DNA of 34,778 bases from Gammaproteobacteria bacterium (GTDB lineage Bacteria; Pseudomonadota; Gammaproteobacteria; Xanthomonadales; SZUA-36): positions 1 to 34,778 of the forward strand of contig JAUIBE010000030.1 of NCBI GenBank assembly GCA_030428105.1, read 5' to 3'. Position numbers and translations under genes: made by a program. Shown piece after piece: positions 1 to 7,686 of this stretch (positions within the stretch are counted from its first letter, which is position 1; the number at the start of each line of letters is the position of its first letter). A model generated the notes under the pieces. That model was not told the DNA's origin and did no database searches. It worked only from the letters and a program-made list of their open reading frames with translations.

Positions 1-1708
1 TGTCCTCGAAGAACTCGGCCGCCAGTTTCGGCACCAGGTTGGTGGTAAACATCGGCGCCCACAGCTCCGGTTCTTCCATGCTTTCGGGGCAAGAGAGGTC
101 CGGGGCCGCGTAAGGGTCGTCGTAAAACCGGTTGAGCATGTGCCCGGAACACGGCACCGAGCGCGTTGGGCCGTGGCCCGCGTAGGCGTACTCAATGTAA
201 GTGCCATTGCTGAAACCGGGCAGAATCGCCCTGGCGTTGGGCGGTGGGGTGATCGGGTCCATGTCGCCTTCAATCAACAGCGTGGGAATGTCGGTTTCCA
301 CCGCGGCGTATTGTTCAGAGGGGCGCGGCGGCATTCCCAGCTCAACGCACAGGCTGGTGTCTCGCGCATTGGCCTCTGCGCTGCCCAGGACCTGGCCAAA
401 CACCGGGTGCTCTGCCGCATCGCGGCGGTTGGCAAGCTCCTGCGCGCCCTGGTCGCCATCGTTGCAGATCACCGCCATTTGCATGCCGGCGCTACCATCG
501 CCAAAACCGCCCTCGGACATGGCGCCAGCCAGCGCCTGGAAGAAGGATTCGTCACGCGATTCGATGGCTTCCGCCCAGGCGTAGATCAGGCCGGGCAGGG
601 CAGGATAGTTTTGCTGCTCGTAGAACTGGGTAAAGGGCAGCAGCGCAGCGATATCCGCGAAGATATGCAGCTTGCCGCCAGGGAAAACCTCGGTGTCCTT
701 CACTTCCACCATGATGGGGTTGCCGATGACGGTCTGTACGGCGGCCTCGAGTCGGCCGGGGATGTCCGGGTAGGCCTCGGCGCAGGCTGGTTGGTTCTGG
801 CAGATTTCCTGGAGTTTCTCCAGGTCGCGGACAAACCAGTTGATCACCCGCCAGTGTTCCTCGGTGCCCTGGATATCCAGCGGCATGATGGCGTCGATTG
901 CCACCGCGCGGATGCCTTCCGGGTCTTCCTTGATATAAGCCTGGCCCAGGATGGAGCCGTAGGAAATGCCCCACACGTTCCAGTTTTCATAACCCAGCGC
1001 GCGGCGCAGGGCCTTCACGTCGCGGGCGTTTTCGATGGTGTTGTAGGCCGAGAGGTCAACCCCGGCGGCAGCGGCATTGGTGGCGCAATCGCGCTTGGCG
1101 ATGTTGTCAGTCTCCTGGTAATCAGCCCAGTTGTCGACAATGCCGGCTTCCGGTTTGCGGGAACCAAATTTCAGGCAGAAATCGCCGGAGTTGGCGATGC
1201 CGCGCTGTTCCAGGATGTAGAGGTCGCGGTAGTCCAGCAGGGTGTGGTCCTTGAAGCGATTGACATAGTAAGTGGCGGGAGAACCGGGGCCGCCGGTGAG
1301 GTAGATCACCGGGTCGTCGCGTTTGCCGTCGGCCAGGCCCTCGGCGTACTCAAGCGCTTCCTCGTCGCGCATGTCTTCGAAATCCTCGTGGCCCCAGCGC
1401 GAGTTGAGCTTGACGAAATGCAGCTCAATCATGCGCGATTCCGGGTCCTCGCGATTTTCCGGAACCTGCAGCAGGCCGCACTCGATTTCTCCAGGTTCGT
1501 AGTCGATCTCGCCCTTGAACGGGCAGATCAGCGAATCGATGCGGTACGTGTCGCGGGCGAACAGGTCGGGGGCGACTTCGGCTTCGGCTTCGATGGGCGG
1601 CTGTTCGCCGTCGATGGCTGTTGTTCCAGGTTCACCTTCCTGGGCGTAACTGCCTGTCCAGGCGGCCAGGCCGAGGAGGAGTAGCGAAATTCTGCTTGAA
1701 TGCTTCAT
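1..1708 (-). CDS. TAP-like secreted alpha/beta hydrolase (partial, C-terminus off the left edge)
   Basis: Open frame from an ATG at 1708 down to the window edge with no stop, so about 569 residues are visible and the C-terminus is missing. The N-terminus (MKHSSRISLLLLGLAAWTGSYAQ) is a Sec signal peptide. Residues 139-142 (GGPG) form the oxyanion strand-turn and GISYG places the nucleophile at Ser249. Near the end LIEGDMDPITPP and YAGHG look like the acid and histidine of the triad. The layout matches the tripeptidyl-aminopeptidase (TAP-like, prolyl aminopeptidase-related) family, which removes short peptides from N-termini outside the cytoplasm. AGGA lies 8 bases before the ATG. The gene starts 11 bases after the stop of the serine hydrolase upstream, so the two are probably one operon. 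Substrate is unknown. Confidence 0.88.
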   Translation of the reverse strand, partial: MKHSSRISLLLLGLAAWTGSYAQEGEPGTTAIDGEQPPIEAEAEVAPDLFARDTYRIDSLICPFKGEIDYEPGEIECGLLQVPENREDPESRMIELHFVKLNSRWGHEDFEDMRDEEALEYAEGLADGKRDDPVIYLTGGPGSPATYYVNRFKDHTLLDYRDLYILEQRGIANSGDFCLKFGSRKPEAGIVDNWADYQETDNIAKRDCATNAAAAGVDLSAYNTIENARDVKALRRALGYENWNVWGISYGSILGQAYIKEDPEGIRAVAIDAIMPLDIQGTEEHWRVINWFVRDLEKLQEICQNQPACAEAYPDIPGRLEAAVQTVIGNPIMVEVKDTEVFPGGKLHIFADIAALLPFTQFYEQQNYPALPGLIYAWAEAIESRDESFFQALAGAMSEGGFGDGSAGMQMAVICNDGDQGAQELANRRDAAEHPVFGQVLGSAEANARDTSLCVELGMPPRPSEQYAAVETDIPTLLIEGDMDPITPPPNARAILPGFSNGTYIEYAYAGHGPTRSVPCSGHMLNRFYDDPYAAPDLSCPESMEEPELWAPMFTTNLVPKLAAEFFED

Positions 1709-1719
1709 GGCTCGTCCTG

Positions 1720-3264
1720 CTATTCAGAAGTTGGTTGTTCGGCAACGCGCGTCCAGCGCTCGTCCCAGTAAACGAAGGCCGTTGGTTGGCCATCGATGCC
1801 CAGCTCAAAGCGACCGGGTTGTGGCGTCCACCAGGGCACGATACGCACCAGGAAGGTGTCGTAGTGCCAGTGATCGAGGGTGATGTCGTAGTTGGGCAGT
1901 TTCGCCGCCAATTCACCCTCCACCAATTGCAGCTTGATTTCGCCCCAAACCGGGTGCGAGTAGGTGCCGGTGTAAGCCTCGAGCGCGTGGGTTGGTCCGG
2001 CATCGCTGACCCGTGCGGCCACGAAGGCCTCGCGCCGCGCTTCGCTGTCGGCGGCGAAACCGTCGTACAGCGCCTTCACCTCGGTGTTCCAGTCGCGATT
2101 TGGGTCGAAGGATTCCCACATGATGGCGTGGCGCACTTCGGCGTGATCCAGGTTTTCCAGCACCACCACCGCCTCGCCGGCATCGCGATCGAGGCCGACA
2201 ATGGCGCACAGGCCATCCAGGCTGCCGGTGTGGAAATCGATGCGTCGGCCGGCGTAGTCCTGTTGGAACCAGCCCAGGCCATAGCTGCGCCACTTGGGCT
2301 TGGTCAGTTGTGACGTCGGGTAAAAATCACCCGCCGCGATCAAGACTTGCGGCTCGAACAGCAAGGCAAATTGCTCTTCGCTGATCAGGCGTTCGCCATC
2401 GCTGGTCACGCCACCGCGTAGCAGGAATCGCGCCCAGCGGGACATGTCGCTGACACTGGACCACACCGATCCGGCGGCGTTGACCTGGTCCTCAGGTAAT
2501 GGGAAGTAGGGGATTTGGGTCACCGCACCCTCCACCCGGTTGTGTGGCGTCACGTGGGCCGCCCCGTCAGCCTTGGCGGCAGCCAGGTTGGAGTAGGTGG
2601 TGTTCATGCCCAGCGGTTGCCACAGGTTTTCGGCCACGAAGGTATCCCAGGGCTGACCGGATACCCGCGCAATCAACTCGCCGGCCAGCGCGTACATCGT
2701 GTTTTGGTACTGGAACCGCTTGCGGTAAGGCGCGGTGGGCTGCACTTCGGCAAACAGTTCGATCTGCGTCTCGATGGGCAGGTCGAGGGTGAAGTCCCAG
2801 CTGTCGGTGCTGGCGATGCCGCTGGCGTGGGTGAACAGGTCTATCACCTGCAGGTTGCTGGTGATGTAGTCGTCGCCAAACCGCAGGCGAGGGAAGTGCC
2901 TGGTTACCGGGTCCTGCCAGTTCAGTTTGCCCTGGTCGACCAGGATGGCGGCGGCTGCCGCCACCATGGCCTTGGTGGTGGAGGCGATTGCAAACGTGGT
3001 GTCGGGCGTAATGTCTTCATCGCCGTCCAGTTCGGTGGTGCCGCCGGTAATAAACTCGACGTCTTCCCCGTTGATGCGCGCCACTGCGATTCCGGGAACA
3101 TCCCACAGCGCCCGGCCTTCTTCAACGAATTGCGCCAGTTCCGAAGCCACGACCGAGTGGCTAGAGCTCAGCAAGAGCGCAGCGCAAAGCAGCAGCATGA
3201 CCCTGGGCACAGGCTGGTTGGATGGGGTGGTGCTAGGGCGTGAGCGGTGCATTCTTATTGGCAT
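1720..3264 (-). CDS. Secreted serine hydrolase, beta-lactamase/PBP-like (class C fold) with C-terminal DUF3471-like domain
   Basis: 514 residues from ATG 3264. This start is preferred over GTG 3318 and ATG 3282 because AAGGAG sits 6 bases upstream of it. A hydrophobic segment near residues 22-40 ends in VVAS and acts as signal peptide. The catalytic SxxK is S95-T-T-K98; the YxN-type motif is YQN in FQYQNTMYALAG; HTGS in DFHTGSLDG fills the HxG/KTG position. The last ~90 residues (EAYTGTYSHPVWGEIKLQL) resemble the beta-barrel C-terminal domain of serine-hydrolase esterases. Such enzymes are carboxypeptidases, esterases or D-amino peptidases, and true beta-lactamase activity is not implied. It is co-directional with the TAP-like hydrolase that follows it, which suggests joint extracellular peptide or ester degradation. 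Confidence 0.9.
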   Translation of the reverse strand: MPIRMHRSRPSTTPSNQPVPRVMLLLCAALLLSSSHSVVASELAQFVEEGRALWDVPGIAVARINGEDVEFITGGTTELDGDEDITPDTTFAIASTTKAMVAAAAAILVDQGKLNWQDPVTRHFPRLRFGDDYITSNLQVIDLFTHASGIASTDSWDFTLDLPIETQIELFAEVQPTAPYRKRFQYQNTMYALAGELIARVSGQPWDTFVAENLWQPLGMNTTYSNLAAAKADGAAHVTPHNRVEGAVTQIPYFPLPEDQVNAAGSVWSSVSDMSRWARFLLRGGVTSDGERLISEEQFALLFEPQVLIAAGDFYPTSQLTKPKWRSYGLGWFQQDYAGRRIDFHTGSLDGLCAIVGLDRDAGEAVVVLENLDHAEVRHAIMWESFDPNRDWNTEVKALYDGFAADSEARREAFVAARVSDAGPTHALEAYTGTYSHPVWGEIKLQLVEGELAAKLPNYDITLDHWHYDTFLVRIVPWWTPQPGRFELGIDGQPTAFVYWDERWTRVAEQPTSE

Positions 3265-3353
3265 TCCTGACTCCTTTTTCATGGCAGGCCGGGCTCTTTG
3301 CGAGCCTGGATTTACCACGCGGTGGTGACTGCGGTTTGATTCTGGCGGCGACC

Positions 3354-3381
3354 ATCATACAACCAACCCGGGTTGGCACAA
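3354..3381 (-). promoter_or_regulatory. Candidate promoter with 14-bp palindromic operator upstream of the serine hydrolase
   Basis: Reading the minus strand, TTGTGC (3381-3376) and TATGAT (3359-3354) are 16 bases apart and resemble -35 and -10 boxes. The spacer is almost filled by a perfect palindrome, CCAACCCGGGTTGG (3363-3376). A dyad in this position is typical of a repressor operator. The regulator is not identified. The -35 is a poor match (3/6), so the promoter call is tentative; the palindrome itself is exact. Confidence 0.35.
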
Positions 3382-3453
3382 TCTGCCGGTAGTCAGGGCA
3401 GGGCAGTACGCGCAGCAATTTGGCAGGTCGCAGTTGCTGGCCGGGACTGCCGC

Positions 3454-5385
3454 TCATTCAGCGGCTGGTACCGATACCGTGTAGTCCTGGTACTTCTTGA
3501 GCGCGCGAATGACCTCGATATCCCGATCGGCGCCGTCGAAATTGAGCAGCGCGTCGAGCTTCTTGTAGCGCAGGTACAGCATGCCTTCGCGGTCGGGGTG
3601 GGCGATTACGCCCTTGAAGCCAAACTCCAGTTCGGGCGCTCCCAGATTGGCTGTAGGCACGTACAAGTCCTTGTTGTCCAACTGCAGCTGGATATCGCCT
3701 TTGAGGCTCTCAACAGTGAGTCGGCGCGCAATCCAGCGTGGGCCGCCGTGATTGATGAACAGCGCGGAAAGGGGCCGCGAATCGCTGACCGTGAGATCGG
3801 CGGCCAGGCGCATCTCGCGAGTCTCCTTCAGCTTGATGGCGCCCTCGCGGATGTCCGCCCTGGCTGACCAGTCTTCAGCATCGAGGCTGTCCTCTTCGCC
3901 CAGCACGCGCGCCCGGCTGAATTCCAGGACCGAGCCAGCAATATCAAAGTTGCGGTCAAGTGGCTTGCCGCCCTCGATGGTGGCATCAAAACGCAGGTCC
4001 AGGCCAATGTCCTGCTGGTCCATCCGGGCGGTGAGATCTTTGCCTTCCAGCTTCAGTTGGCCACTTGCTTGCCGGTGGGTGAACAGCAGGTTGGCGGTAA
4101 GATCGGCCTGGCCCTTTGTGAACTCCAGCGGTGGGTCGTCTGGCAGAAAGCGATTGAACACCCGCGCGTCGCCGACCCGCGCATCAGGCAAGTAAACCGT
4201 CGCCGAGAACTCATGGGCTTCATCCGGGTCCAGCGGATCACGTGGCAGCAATTCACCTTCGTCGGCAAGGCCGATTGAGAGGTTATTGCCGGAGACCATC
4301 AAGGAATCGTCGCTGCTGTGGTAAATGCCGAGTTGGCTAAACAGCATGCCTATCAGGAAGGGGCGCTCGCTGTCTGCCTGGCCTTGAAGTTTAACCGCGC
4401 CTTCGCCCGAAATTCGGAACGGATCCTGAGAAAAAACCAGGTTATGGGCACTGACATCAATACTGGTGCCGTCCGCTACCCGGCCGCCGGACAACACCAG
4501 CCTGCCGGTGGCGCGGCCACTGCCGTCGATGGCAATGGTGGGGTAGCGCAACAGGAACAGGCGGACAAAATCGAAACTGTCGGTATCCAGGTTGATGTCG
4601 AGATCGGTCTCGAGAAAACGCAGCGCCAGGCGGCCACGGTGTTCGCGGTAGCGGTAAGGGCCAAGGGTAAGGCTGCCGCTGACCTGGCCATCACTGAATA
4701 TGTCCTGGTCGTCGTCGGCCCAGGCGCGGTCCAGGTCAACCGCAAGCTGGTCCACCTCGAGGTCAAGCGGGCCTCCCTGCGAGCGGACAACCAGGTTTAC
4801 CTGTGCGCTGGCTGCGAGTTGCGCCTGGAAGCGGTGAATCCAAACGCCGTAGTCGCCGGATACGCGGCCATTGTTGATGACCACCGTCCAGGGTTTCTTG
4901 CCGTGCTTTCTCCGCTCGCCAATCTCGGTGAGGTCATAGCCGCGGATGGGAGGGAACCAGTGGCTGACGGCCTGGTTGGAGCCGTCGGGTCTCAGGCGTT
5001 GGCGCTGGCGATACTCGCCACTGGCCACCTGGACGTTTCGCAACACCACTTTTTTCTGTAGCAGGGGCAATAGGGCCACGTTGCCGCTGGCACGGTCGGC
5101 ATCGGCCTGCCATTGGAACCGGGAAGTCTGGCCGCTGACTTGCGCGCCGCGGATGGCGATATGGCCGGGGTACCAGCTGGTCGCCCGGCTCCACGCCATT
5201 TGAACCCGTTCCGGGCGCAGTTGATTCAGCCACAACTGGGTGGACTCACGCGCCAGGAAAAGGTTTGCGCCCACCAGCCACAGCAACTCGATGATGATCG
5301 AGGTTAGCAGCAGGATCTTGAGCAGGCGCCGCCAGCGCGGTTTCGTCACGATGTTGTGCCCCGTTTTGCGGCCCCGATGAACCAT
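3454..5385 (-). CDS. AsmA-like envelope protein with one N-terminal membrane anchor
   Basis: About 643 residues from ATG 5385. An in-frame TTG at 5418 and a GTG at 5349 are alternatives, and none has a clear ribosome-binding site. A cluster of basic residues (KPRWRR) is followed by one transmembrane helix (LLKILLLTSIIIELLWLVGANLFL); everything after it is predicted periplasmic. The long remainder alternates beta-strand-like stretches with phrases such as VVINNGRVSGDYGV, SGSLTLGPYRYREHRGRLAL and DGSGRATGRLVLSGG, as in AsmA/DUF748-type repeating beta-groove proteins linked to phospholipid transport and outer-membrane integrity. Assignment is by architecture rather than a diagnostic motif. It lies upstream of the hydrolase pair on the same strand, with about 190 bases between them that contain a separate candidate promoter. 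Confidence 0.75.
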   Translation of the reverse strand: MVHRGRKTGHNIVTKPRWRRLLKILLLTSIIIELLWLVGANLFLARESTQLWLNQLRPERVQMAWSRATSWYPGHIAIRGAQVSGQTSRFQWQADADRASGNVALLPLLQKKVVLRNVQVASGEYRQRQRLRPDGSNQAVSHWFPPIRGYDLTEIGERRKHGKKPWTVVINNGRVSGDYGVWIHRFQAQLAASAQVNLVVRSQGGPLDLEVDQLAVDLDRAWADDDQDIFSDGQVSGSLTLGPYRYREHRGRLALRFLETDLDINLDTDSFDFVRLFLLRYPTIAIDGSGRATGRLVLSGGRVADGTSIDVSAHNLVFSQDPFRISGEGAVKLQGQADSERPFLIGMLFSQLGIYHSSDDSLMVSGNNLSIGLADEGELLPRDPLDPDEAHEFSATVYLPDARVGDARVFNRFLPDDPPLEFTKGQADLTANLLFTHRQASGQLKLEGKDLTARMDQQDIGLDLRFDATIEGGKPLDRNFDIAGSVLEFSRARVLGEEDSLDAEDWSARADIREGAIKLKETREMRLAADLTVSDSRPLSALFINHGGPRWIARRLTVESLKGDIQLQLDNKDLYVPTANLGAPELEFGFKGVIAHPDREGMLYLRYKKLDALLNFDGADRDIEVIRALKKYQDYTVSVPAAE

Positions 5386-5528
5386 GACCAGACTAGCTTG
5401 CCGGCCGGGGAGAGGCAATTCCGGGCCAATCAGAACTATTCGATCTAAGCCGGTAAGAACCGCGGACTGCGCGGGCTGTCGTATTTTCGCTCCGCCAGGG
5501 AGTGTTCCCCACTTCGAGTCGGAAGGCC

Positions 5529-6266
5529 ATGCAGATCATGGGAAATAGCACCAAACCCGCACTTTGTTTCTTGTTGTTCAGCGCTTCTCTTGCGGCCTGG
5601 ACAGTTCCGGCGATGCGGCTGGACCCGGACCTGTCCGGCGTTGAGCCGATGATGGTTGATGGCCGCCAGGGTTGGCAGGTGAAGCAGGTCATTGCCTTTG
5701 GAGAGTTTCGCTCGGGCCCGGTGAAAAGGGGTTGGACCCGCGGTTACAACTACCCGTTTATCGTGCGCTTCTCAGCGGCCAAGGAAAAGTTGAGCTATGA
5801 AACCGCCGATGCGGCGGGCGGGCGAATCGAGGCTTTCTGCATGGGAAGGCTTTCGGAGCAGGATTTTCACAAGTTTCATGAGTACTTCGAGATCAACCTG
5901 CGCACCCGCGATGTGTTCAGCTGCACCCTGGCCGGTGCTGGTTCGGCTTCCTATGACTTCTACGTGGAGGACCTGAACCAGAACCGTACCAGCGGTGAGG
6001 TGAGTGGCAGCGTACGGGGCGCCGGAATACACGCGGAGATTCGCCCGGTTTGGCGGCTTGAGTCCGGCAAGAAGAGCTGGGATGTTCGCCCGCTTGGCTT
6101 TGAGTTCGTCATTGATGGGGTGGTGGCCGGCGCCGTGGAAACGGTAAACGATGGGCGTGTCTGGTTGACGGCCGACTTGCCCGAGGCGCACAGGCTGGTG
6201 CTTTCCAGCGTGGCCTCCGCGCTTTTGTTGCGCAGCGACCTGGCGGATCACAACGACGACCTCTAG
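5529..6266 (+). CDS. Secreted protein of unknown function
   Basis: 245 residues from ATG 5529, with GGAAGG just upstream; ATG 5538 is nearly as good and GTG 5502 is possible. The N-terminus (MGNSTKPALCFLLFSASLAAW) is a signal peptide. The mature part is rich in aromatic and charged residues with two cysteines (EAFCMGRL, VFSCTLAG) that could pair in the periplasm. I recognise no family. It is divergent from the AsmA-like gene across about 140 bases. The stop is followed by a small inverted repeat (CGTCCC/GGGACG near 6281-6294) without a T-run. Confidence 0.7.
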   Translation: MQIMGNSTKPALCFLLFSASLAAWTVPAMRLDPDLSGVEPMMVDGRQGWQVKQVIAFGEFRSGPVKRGWTRGYNYPFIVRFSAAKEKLSYETADAAGGRIEAFCMGRLSEQDFHKFHEYFEINLRTRDVFSCTLAGAGSASYDFYVEDLNQNRTSGEVSGSVRGAGIHAEIRPVWRLESGKKSWDVRPLGFEFVIDGVVAGAVETVNDGRVWLTADLPEAHRLVLSSVASALLLRSDLADHNDDL

Positions 6267-6311
6267 TGAAGTTGCATGTCCGTCCCCCGGGACGTTGGAC
6301 GCGCGACCGAC

Positions 6312-6340
6312 TGGTAACTACCAAGGTAACATGGTAACAT
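6312..6340 (+). promoter_or_regulatory. GGTAAC repeat cluster, candidate operator of the RHH-like gene
   Basis: Three copies of GGTAAC start at 6313, 6325 and 6333; the last two are perfect tandem octamers (GGTAACAT twice). The first copy is also half of an inverted repeat, TGGTA-AC-TACCA (6312-6323). The cluster lies 37 bases before the start codon of a small ribbon-helix-helix-like protein. RHH proteins commonly bind short tandem or inverted repeats in their own promoters, so autoregulation is a reasonable inference. Confidence 0.4.
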
Positions 6341-6376
6341 TTCTTCTCTTTTCACCAGGAGACGAGGAATCTAGCC

Positions 6377-6625
6377 ATGAAAAAAACCACCATCAGCCGC
6401 ACCCAGACCGGAGTTCGCATCGAAACGTCACTGTTGAAGGTGCTCAAGGGCCTGGCAGAGTACCTGGACATGTCCCTGGGTGACCTGCTCGAGGGCATCG
6501 TGCTGCACGCGTTCGAGGCCAGGGCGCCTTTCGGTGATGAAACCCTGTCAACCATCAACCAGTTAAAAGCAGTGTACGGTTGCAAACTTACTGCCGAGGA
6601 CAGTCACCAGATGGAGGAAGCCTAG
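6377..6625 (+). CDS. Small ribbon-helix-helix-like protein
   Basis: 82 residues, ATG 6377, with GAGGA 8 bases upstream. The N-terminus (KKTTISRTQTGVRIETSLLKVLKGLAEYLDMSLGDLLEGIV) has a short strand with alternating residues, then two helices, as expected for a CopG/Arc-type DNA-binding fold. The C-terminal part (TLSTINQLKAVYG) is a further helix. No toxin partner adjoins it, since the next gene is an oxidoreductase 83 bases on. It may instead regulate itself through the GGTAAC repeats just upstream, or control its neighbour. The family assignment rests on the predicted strand-helix-helix pattern. Confidence 0.65.
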   Translation: MKKTTISRTQTGVRIETSLLKVLKGLAEYLDMSLGDLLEGIVLHAFEARAPFGDETLSTINQLKAVYGCKLTAEDSHQMEEA

Positions 6626-6708
6626 GGCGTCATGGACCTGGCCCGCCAAGAGGCCGGTCATCCAGGCCCATGTATACTCGCCAGCCAAACCTGATAAGGA
6701 GTTGCCTG

Positions 6709-7656
6709 GTGAAGAAGCTGATTGTTCTGCTCGTTATGTCCGTCATGATAGGCCTGCCCTGGTCAGCACCCGCCTTTGCGGAAGATCAAAAAGCGGTACT
6801 GATTACCGGCGCCAGCACCGGGCTGGGTCGCGCCATGGCGGAGCTGATTGCTTCCAAGGGGCACTTTGTCTACGCCGGAGCCCGCAAAGATTCCGACATG
6901 GCGGAGTTGAACGCGATTGAGAATATCCAGGCCATTCGCCTGGATGTGACCGACCAGGCGCAGATCGATGCCGCAGTGCAAACCATCGAGGAAGCCGGGC
7001 GTGGCCTGTACGGGCTGATCAACAACGCCGGCGTGGGCATTCTCTACCCGCTGGCCGAGGTGCCGCAAAGCGAGCTCGAGTGGTTGATTGATGTCAACGT
7101 GTATGGCCCGGTACGGGTGACGCGGGCGTTCGCACCCATGATCATCGCGTCGAAAGGGCGTATCAGCACCACGGGTTCGATTTCTGGCATTCTTTCCGGG
7201 CCAATGTACGGGCCCTACAGCATGAGCAAGCACGCGATGGAGGCCTTTGCTGACTCGCTGGCTCGTGAAATGGGTCCCGAGGGCGTGGCGGTGAGCATTA
7301 TTGAGCCGGGCAACTACGAGACGAAAATCGGCGAGAACGTGGTGGCGCGCATGACCAGCCAGGGCTATGACAACCCCGAATCGCCGTACCACGAAATTTA
7401 TTTGCAGCTAAAGGCCCGGGTGGAGTCCAATGAGCCCAGCGGTGACCCGGCGCAGGTGGCGGAAGCTGCCTACCAGGCCATGTTCAGCGAAAATCCCAAG
7501 CGACGCTACCTGGTAGTGCCCGAGCAGGTACAGGCCGAGTGGACCATCACCAAGGCGATCCAGGAATTGGTCCAGCTCAATGAAGACCACCCCTACAGCT
7601 ACACCCGCGATCAACTGGTGGAGATGCTGGATGCCGCGCTGGCCGAAGGCGAGTAG
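6709..7656 (+). CDS. Short-chain dehydrogenase/reductase (SDR) with an N-terminal signal peptide
   Basis: 315 residues from GTG 6709, chosen because AAGGAG lies 7 bases upstream; a longer frame reaches back to 6580 but has no initiation signal. Classical SDR motifs are intact: TGASTGLG (33-40) binds the dinucleotide, NNAG is at 105-108, and the catalytic residues are Ser157, Tyr170 and Lys174 (YSMSK). Arg59 after the second strand favours NADP(H). The first 24 residues (MKKLIVLLVMSVMIGLPWSAPAFA) look like a cleavable Sec signal, which is odd for an enzyme that needs a cytosolic cofactor. It could instead be a membrane anchor. A TATACT at 6673-6678 may be the -10 of its own promoter. Substrate unknown. 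Confidence 0.9.
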   Translation: MKKLIVLLVMSVMIGLPWSAPAFAEDQKAVLITGASTGLGRAMAELIASKGHFVYAGARKDSDMAELNAIENIQAIRLDVTDQAQIDAAVQTIEEAGRGLYGLINNAGVGILYPLAEVPQSELEWLIDVNVYGPVRVTRAFAPMIIASKGRISTTGSISGILSGPMYGPYSMSKHAMEAFADSLAREMGPEGVAVSIIEPGNYETKIGENVVARMTSQGYDNPESPYHEIYLQLKARVESNEPSGDPAQVAEAAYQAMFSENPKRRYLVVPEQVQAEWTITKAIQELVQLNEDHPYSYTRDQLVEMLDAALAEGE

Positions 7657-7686
7657 ATTGCGGCCAGTGGTCAGCCGCCACCGGGT

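Noticed and set aside
140-1684. Long plus-strand open frame of 514 codons
   Set aside because: It is antisense to the TAP-like hydrolase, which has a signal peptide, GGPG and GISYG motifs. The plus frame has no recognisable domain and reflects GC-rich codon structure.
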